A stretch of 9,292 nt of DNA from the NCBI GenBank assembly GCA_903871865.1, contig CAIQIL010000493.1:1-9292 (forward strand), read 5' to 3'. This document shows positions 6,011-9,292 of this stretch, piece after piece (position 1 is the first letter of the stretch; every line of letters begins with the position of its first letter). This DNA comes from an uncultured Burkholderiales bacterium. GTDB lineage: Bacteria; Pseudomonadota; Gammaproteobacteria; Burkholderiales; Burkholderiaceae_C. The notes beneath the pieces are model-generated. The model was not told the origin of the DNA. It was given only the letters and a program-made list of their open reading frames with translations, and searched no databases. Made by a program: the position numbers and the translations under genes.

Positions 6011-6087
6011 CTGGGCTGGGCGCGCTCCCAGGAGCCGGCGGTGTGGCGTTTGTCACTCGCCGGCATCCCCCTTAAGGGGGAGATGCC
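6011..6087. repeat. Cluster of inverted repeats downstream of aroG
   Basis: Three hairpin-forming units follow the aroG stop. First, CTGGG (6016-6020) pairs with CCCAG (6027-6031). Second, GCCGGCG (6034-6040) pairs with CGCCGGC (6058-6064), with an inner GTG/CAC. Third, CCCCCTTAAGGGGG (6067-6080) is a perfect 14-bp palindrome, flanked by GGCAT and ATGCC. The second and third share bases 6062-6064 and so compete. None has a T-run, so they are not canonical intrinsic terminators. They may stabilise the aroG 3' end, aid Rho-dependent termination, or be a dispersed intergenic repeat. Confidence 0.6.
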
Positions 6088-6134
6088 CTTGCGTCGGGGC
6101 GAAAACCGGGGCGTTGCCCGATCTGGCGGGGGAT

Positions 6135-6162
6135 ACTGCCCGCAGTCGTTTGAACGCACTGC
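6135..6162. promoter_or_regulatory. Overlapping dyads immediately before the response-regulator start
   Basis: ACTGC (6135-6139), GCAGT (6142-6146) and ACTGC (6158-6162) form two mutually exclusive dyads that share the central GCAGT. The longer one, 6142-6162, extends to GCAGTCGTT/AACG-C-ACTGC, nearly symmetric with one extra base. It ends 3 bp before the ATG at 6166, where no Shine-Dalgarno is visible. It could be a protein-binding operator or an RNA hairpin affecting initiation. This is sequence symmetry only. Confidence 0.4.
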
Positions 6163-6165
6163 CGC

Positions 6166-6861
6166 ATGAGCCTGACCGGTCCCCGTTTCCTGCTGGTGGA
6201 TGACCACGCCTTGTTCCGCATGGGCCTGAGCCTCATGCTCACCGAGCGCTGGCCGCACGCCATGCTGACCCAGGCGGGCACCTGGGCGCAGGCCCTGGCG
6301 CACCTGCAGGCGCAGGCCGTCGACCTGGTGCTGCTGGACATCCACCTGCCCGACGGCCATGGCTTGGCCGACTTGCCGGTGCTGCGTGAACTGGCGCCAC
6401 AGGCGCGGGTGCTGTTGATGTCGTCCGACGCCGATCCGGCGCAAATCGCCCAGGCCCGCGATGTCGGGATCGACGGCTTCGTGCCCAAGTCGGCGCAGGC
6501 TGCCGACATCGTCGCGGCGGTGCAGGCCGTCCTGCGTGGCGAGCAGGCTTACGCGGCGCTGTCGTATGCCGCTCTGGGGGGGCACGGTGGTCATGGCGGC
6601 CCGGGTTCGGTCACGTCACCAGGCTGGGCCCCGGACGGGGTTCTCCAGGTCCAGGAGGCCGGCGTGGCCTTTTCCGACTTGCAGCTCGCGCTCTTGCGCC
6701 ACCTGGGCAAGGGCACGCCGAACAAGGCCATCGCGCGGCAGATGGGCATGAGCGAGAGCGCGGTGCGCGCCGAGGTGTCCTGGATCACCGAATGGTTGCA
6801 GGCCACCAGCCGCCGCGAAGCCTACGAACGCGCAGTGGAGCGAGGGTTGATCGTGCCATGA
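6166..6861 (+). CDS. NarL/FixJ-family response regulator (REC + LuxR-type HTH)
   Basis: This is a predicted DNA-binding response regulator, the likely partner of the hybrid kinase encoded next. The 231-residue protein has an N-terminal receiver (about 5-125) with the acidic pair D12/D13 (LLVDDH), phospho-acceptor D58 (LVLLDIHLPDG), S86/S87 in the Thr/Ser position and K108 (FVPKSA). A Gly/His-rich linker (GGHGGHGGPG, about 138-147) leads to a C-terminal HTH (about 168-228). There NKAIARQMGMSESAVRAEV and AYERAVERGLI match the LuxR/GerE pattern, though the usual LTPRE start has become FSDLQ, so the domain is divergent. An in-frame TGA at 6151 bounds the start, and ATG 6166 is the only ATG before the receiver core; no Shine-Dalgarno is evident. 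The stop overlaps the kinase ATG (ATGA). Target genes cannot be inferred. Confidence 0.92.
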   Translation: MSLTGPRFLLVDDHALFRMGLSLMLTERWPHAMLTQAGTWAQALAHLQAQAVDLVLLDIHLPDGHGLADLPVLRELAPQARVLLMSSDADPAQIAQARDVGIDGFVPKSAQAADIVAAVQAVLRGEQAYAALSYAALGGHGGHGGPGSVTSPGWAPDGVLQVQEAGVAFSDLQLALLRHLGKGTPNKAIARQMGMSESAVRAEVSWITEWLQATSRREAYERAVERGLIVP

Positions 6862-8696
6862 CCTTCTGGCCGCCCTTGCACCGGGTGTTCCGTTTCGACC
6901 CGCCCCGCCTGCTGGCCGCCCAGATGGAGCTGCTGGACCGGGGCATGAACACGGCCTTCGTCACCTCGCTGTTGGTGGCGGTGCTGACGGCCGTGGCCTA
7001 CAAGTTCACGGTGGGCGATGCGCGCATCTGGGCATGGTCGCTGATGACCGTGGTGCTGTGCGTGGCGGGCATGCTCACGCGGCGCCTGCTGCCACGGCCG
7101 GGCAGTGCGGGCTTCGAGCCCCTGCGCTATGCCCGGGTCATGCGCGTGGTCTGGGCCTTCAACGGCGGTGCGTGGGGCGTGCTGGGGCTGTGCTTCATCC
7201 GCTCGGGCTTGCCGGACTCCACCAACCTTGTCGTGGGCATGGTGGCGGGCTTGGGCTCGGCGGGGCTGGCGCTGTTCGGGCCGTCCTGGCCGCTGGCCAT
7301 GACCTATTGGCTGACCTGCATCGTGCCTGTGCTGATTGGCTTGCTGCGTGCCGAGGGCATGGTCAACACGGCGCTGGGGCTGGGTGGCATCGCCTACCTC
7401 TGGGCGATGACGGTGTACTCCTTCCATGCTTCGCGCATCGCGCTGCGCTCCATCGAGCTGCGCTTCGAGAATGAGGGCCTGGTGGCGCGCCTGCGCGATC
7501 AAACGCAGCGTTCCCTGGAGGCCCGCCAGTTGGTGGAGCAGGCCCTGGTGGAAGCCGAAGATGCCAACCGCGCGAAAACCGTGTTCCTGGCCTCGGTCAG
7601 CCACGACCTGCGCCAGCCCTTGCACGCGGCCGGGCTGTACTTGGGAGCGCTGTCGCGGGCAGGGCTCAACGAGCGTCAGCAGCACCTGATGCGGCAGGTG
7701 CGGGTGTCGAACGAAGCGGCCAACGAGATGCTCAACACCCTGCTGGATTTTTCCAAGGTGGATGCAGGCGTCGTCAAGCCGCAGCCGCGCAGCTTCACGC
7801 TGCAGCCGCTGTGCCACAAGCTCGAACGAGAAATGGCCCCCGTGGCCGAAAGCAAGGGCGTGGCCTTTCGGCTGCGCGACACCCGACTGGTGGCCCATGC
7901 CGACCCCGCACTGGTGGAAATGGTGCTGCGCAACCTGCTGGTCAATGCGGTGCGCTACACCGAGCAGGGGGCCGTGCTGCTGGGCTGCCGCCGGCGTGGC
8001 GACCGCGTGGTGGTGGAGGTCTGGGACACCGGCATCGGCATCCCGGAGCACCAGCACCGCGACATCTTCCGGGAGTTCCACCAACTGGGCAACCCGGAGC
8101 GCGACCGCCGCAAGGGCCTGGGCCTGGGCTTGGCCATCGTGGAGGGGCTGGCGCGGGCCATGGGTGTGTCGGTCAGGCTGGCGTCGCGCCCAGGTCGAGG
8201 CTCGGTGTTCCGCTTGACGCTGCCCCTGAGCCAGCAAGCCGTGATGGACGAGCGCCGCGTGGCGCCGCAGGGCGACCTCAAGGGCCTGCGCGTGCTGCTG
8301 ATCGAAGACGACGAGGCCGTGCTGGCGGCGATGGGCGACCTGCTGACCGCCTGGGGCTGCCGGTGTGAGACGGTGAGCACGGTCGATGAGGCCCTGGGCC
8401 GCCTGGACGTGTTCACGCCCCACCTCGTGGTGGCCGACTACCGCTTGCGCGAACACCGCACGGGCGTGCAGGCCATCGCCGCGGTGCGCGAGGTGGTGCG
8501 CCTGGACACAGGTCAGGAAGTCGGCGCGCTGGTCATCACTGGCGACACGGCGCCCGAGCGTTTGCGTGAGGCCCATGCCAGCGGCTTGCAATTGCTGCAC
8601 AAACCGGTACCGGCCGAGCAACTGCACGCGGCCTTGCTCAGCCAGTGGTGGCAGCTCCAGGCCTCGCGGGTCGGGTCTGCATCAGCAGCAAGCTGA
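6858..8696 (+). CDS. Membrane-bound hybrid sensor histidine kinase with C-terminal receiver
   Basis: This is a predicted inner-membrane histidine kinase in a two-component pair with the preceding regulator. Starting at ATG 6858 (overlapping the regulator stop as ATGA, with gagg upstream) it has 612 residues. Residues ~30-195 hold about six hydrophobic segments with short connections and no large periplasmic domain, so sensing may be within the membrane. A charged, probably coiled-coil stretch (about 200-240) leads to the DHp helix with H249 in SHDLRQPLHAAG. The ATPase domain shows the N box (N359, N363 in NLLVNAVRY), G1 (D390 in DTGIGIPE) and G2 (GLGLGLAIV, about 420-428). The C-terminal receiver (about 478-600) has E483/D484/D485, phospho-acceptor D527 (VVADYRL) and K582 (HKPVP). 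SHDLRQPLHA is typical of a hybrid-kinase group common in Betaproteobacteria. No HPt domain is present. The signal is unknown. Confidence 0.93.
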   Translation: MTFWPPLHRVFRFDPPRLLAAQMELLDRGMNTAFVTSLLVAVLTAVAYKFTVGDARIWAWSLMTVVLCVAGMLTRRLLPRPGSAGFEPLRYARVMRVVWAFNGGAWGVLGLCFIRSGLPDSTNLVVGMVAGLGSAGLALFGPSWPLAMTYWLTCIVPVLIGLLRAEGMVNTALGLGGIAYLWAMTVYSFHASRIALRSIELRFENEGLVARLRDQTQRSLEARQLVEQALVEAEDANRAKTVFLASVSHDLRQPLHAAGLYLGALSRAGLNERQQHLMRQVRVSNEAANEMLNTLLDFSKVDAGVVKPQPRSFTLQPLCHKLEREMAPVAESKGVAFRLRDTRLVAHADPALVEMVLRNLLVNAVRYTEQGAVLLGCRRRGDRVVVEVWDTGIGIPEHQHRDIFREFHQLGNPERDRRKGLGLGLAIVEGLARAMGVSVRLASRPGRGSVFRLTLPLSQQAVMDERRVAPQGDLKGLRVLLIEDDEAVLAAMGDLLTAWGCRCETVSTVDEALGRLDVFTPHLVVADYRLREHRTGVQAIAAVREVVRLDTGQEVGALVITGDTAPERLREAHASGLQLLHKPVPAEQLHAALLSQWWQLQASRVGSASAAS

Positions 8697-9292
8697 AGGC
8701 GAGCACCGCCAGCCACAGGCCTTGTCCACCCACGCCGAGGTGGTCGAACACCCAGCCACTGACGATGGGGCCCAGCGCCCCACCCACCGTGTAGCCCGCG
8801 ATCATGGCCGAGGTGCCGGCCAGCGCCGAGCTGTCGGCGAAGTCATGCGCCACGCGGATCATGCTGAGTGTGTAGAGCGCCCCGCCCACGCCGCCCCACA
8901 GGCCTGCGCAGACCCACAGCAGCGCGGGGTGTTCGGCCGCTTCCACGAAAGCCAGGGCGCTGAGCGCCAGCAGGCCCGCACCGGCGGCGAACAGGCGGCG
9001 GGGCGGCAGGTGGTCTGCCAGCCAGCCGATGGGGTATTGCAGCGCGAAGCTGCCCAGGCCCAAGGCACCGGCGATGGAGGTGGCGCGGCCCAGGTCCAAC
9101 CCGATCTGCGCGCCATAGGCCGTGGTGATGGAACCCAGGCCGACCTCGAACACGCCGCCCACCACCGCGGCCCAGGCGAGTGCCGGGCGAAAGCGCCAAG
9201 CTGCCATCAGGCCCATGGGCACGTGGTCGTCGTGCATGGCCTTGAGCCTGGCCACGCTGGGGGCGAGCGTCAAGGCCAGGCCCAGCGCCAGC
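8638..9292 (-). CDS. Major facilitator superfamily transporter, C-terminal half (partial)
   Basis: This is an inner-membrane secondary transporter; the substrate is unknown. The frame is open to the window edge, so the N-terminal half is missing. The TTG at 9271-9273 sits inside a hydrophobic run and is not a credible start. The visible ~217 residues give a polar central loop (KAMHDDHVP) and six hydrophobic segments expected for TM7-TM12. These include VVGGVFEVGLGSITTAYG, ALQYPIGWLADHLPPRR (an MFS motif A-like loop, GxLADxxxxR), LYTLSMIRVAHDF and AGYTVGGALGPIVSGWVFD (motif C-like Gly/Pro-rich helix). The arrangement resembles YcaD-type MFS proteins. The C-terminus is short and ends PGAATTG. 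Its last 59 bp overlap the convergent kinase gene. Confidence 0.88.
   Translation of the reverse strand, partial: LALGLALTLAPSVARLKAMHDDHVPMGLMAAWRFRPALAWAAVVGGVFEVGLGSITTAYGAQIGLDLGRATSIAGALGLGSFALQYPIGWLADHLPPRRLFAAGAGLLALSALAFVEAAEHPALLWVCAGLWGGVGGALYTLSMIRVAHDFADSSALAGTSAMIAGYTVGGALGPIVSGWVFDHLGVGGQGLWLAVLAFSLLLMQTRPARPGAATTG

Noticed and set aside
4705..6594. A 629-codon open frame on the minus strand across aroG and the response regulator
   Set aside because: It is antisense to two clearly recognised proteins, has low-complexity Arg/Gly/His/Val composition with no recognisable domain, and covers the attenuator. Long antisense frames are common opposite GC-rich genes.
6792..6857. An earlier start (GTG 6792) for the histidine kinase, inside the response-regulator gene
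   Set aside because: It would overlap the regulator by 70 bp with a non-kinase basic segment. ATG 6858 gives the usual ATGA coupling with a gagg upstream.
6822..8627. A 601-codon open frame on the minus strand opposite the histidine kinase
   Set aside because: The His/Gln/Ala/Arg-rich composition mirrors the kinase codon pattern, and no motif is recognisable. It is a codon-bias shadow.
1..9292. CRISPR arrays, tRNA/rRNA genes, insertion sequences or phage genes
   Set aside because: I saw no regularly spaced repeats, tRNA-like cloverleaf, transposase motifs or terminal inverted repeats. Apart from the edge join, the content is ordinary chromosomal.

Overview
The window is GC-rich DNA with strong G/C third-position preference. 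It looks like part of a betaproteobacterial chromosome, most likely Burkholderiales and possibly of the Comamonadaceae/Leptothrix type. The ribosomal proteins read as betaproteobacterial. The placement is by protein resemblance and codon use only, since no search could be run.

Positions 1-3760 hold the distal part of the S10 ribosomal-protein operon on the + strand: rplW (5' end replaced), rplB, rpsS, rplV, rpsC, rplP, rpmC, rpsQ. Most genes are 2-21 bp apart with clear Shine-Dalgarno sites, and rpmC/rpsQ overlap by ATGA. The operon closes with a strong intrinsic terminator (3726-3760), so the spc operon (rplN onward) is not contiguous. The first ~117 bases are not rplW. They encode a piece of the EF-Tu C-terminal domain, joined in frame to L23 at a shared Leu-Ala-Pro-Ile, with lower-GC codon use. 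This is either an assembly chimera or a tuf/rplW rearrangement.

Positions 3799-4605 hold a Prx5-type peroxiredoxin (+) converging on a small YkgJ-family cysteine-cluster protein (-), with 3 bp between their stops.

Positions 4680-5997 hold the most interesting unit: a type I DAHP synthase gene (aroG, first step of aromatic amino acid synthesis) preceded by what looks like a complete ribosome-mediated transcription attenuator. An extended -10 promoter is followed 7 nt later by the ATG of a 24-codon leader peptide carrying Phe-Tyr-Phe-Trp-His-Phe. Then come a possible antiterminator pairing and a perfect 10-bp GC-rich stem followed by nine T. The promoter spacing suggests a leaderless mRNA. The leader would read Phe, Tyr and Trp tRNA charging together, and the enzyme separately keeps the allosteric pocket residues of Phe-sensitive AroG.

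Positions 6166-8696 hold a two-component pair with an ATGA overlap: a NarL/FixJ-type response regulator and a membrane-bound hybrid histidine kinase with a C-terminal receiver. A dyad-rich stretch lies just before the regulator start, and a cluster of hairpins follows aroG.

Positions 8638-9292 (-) hold the C-terminal half of a major facilitator superfamily transporter. Its 3' end overlaps the kinase gene by 59 bp, and its N-terminus lies outside the window.
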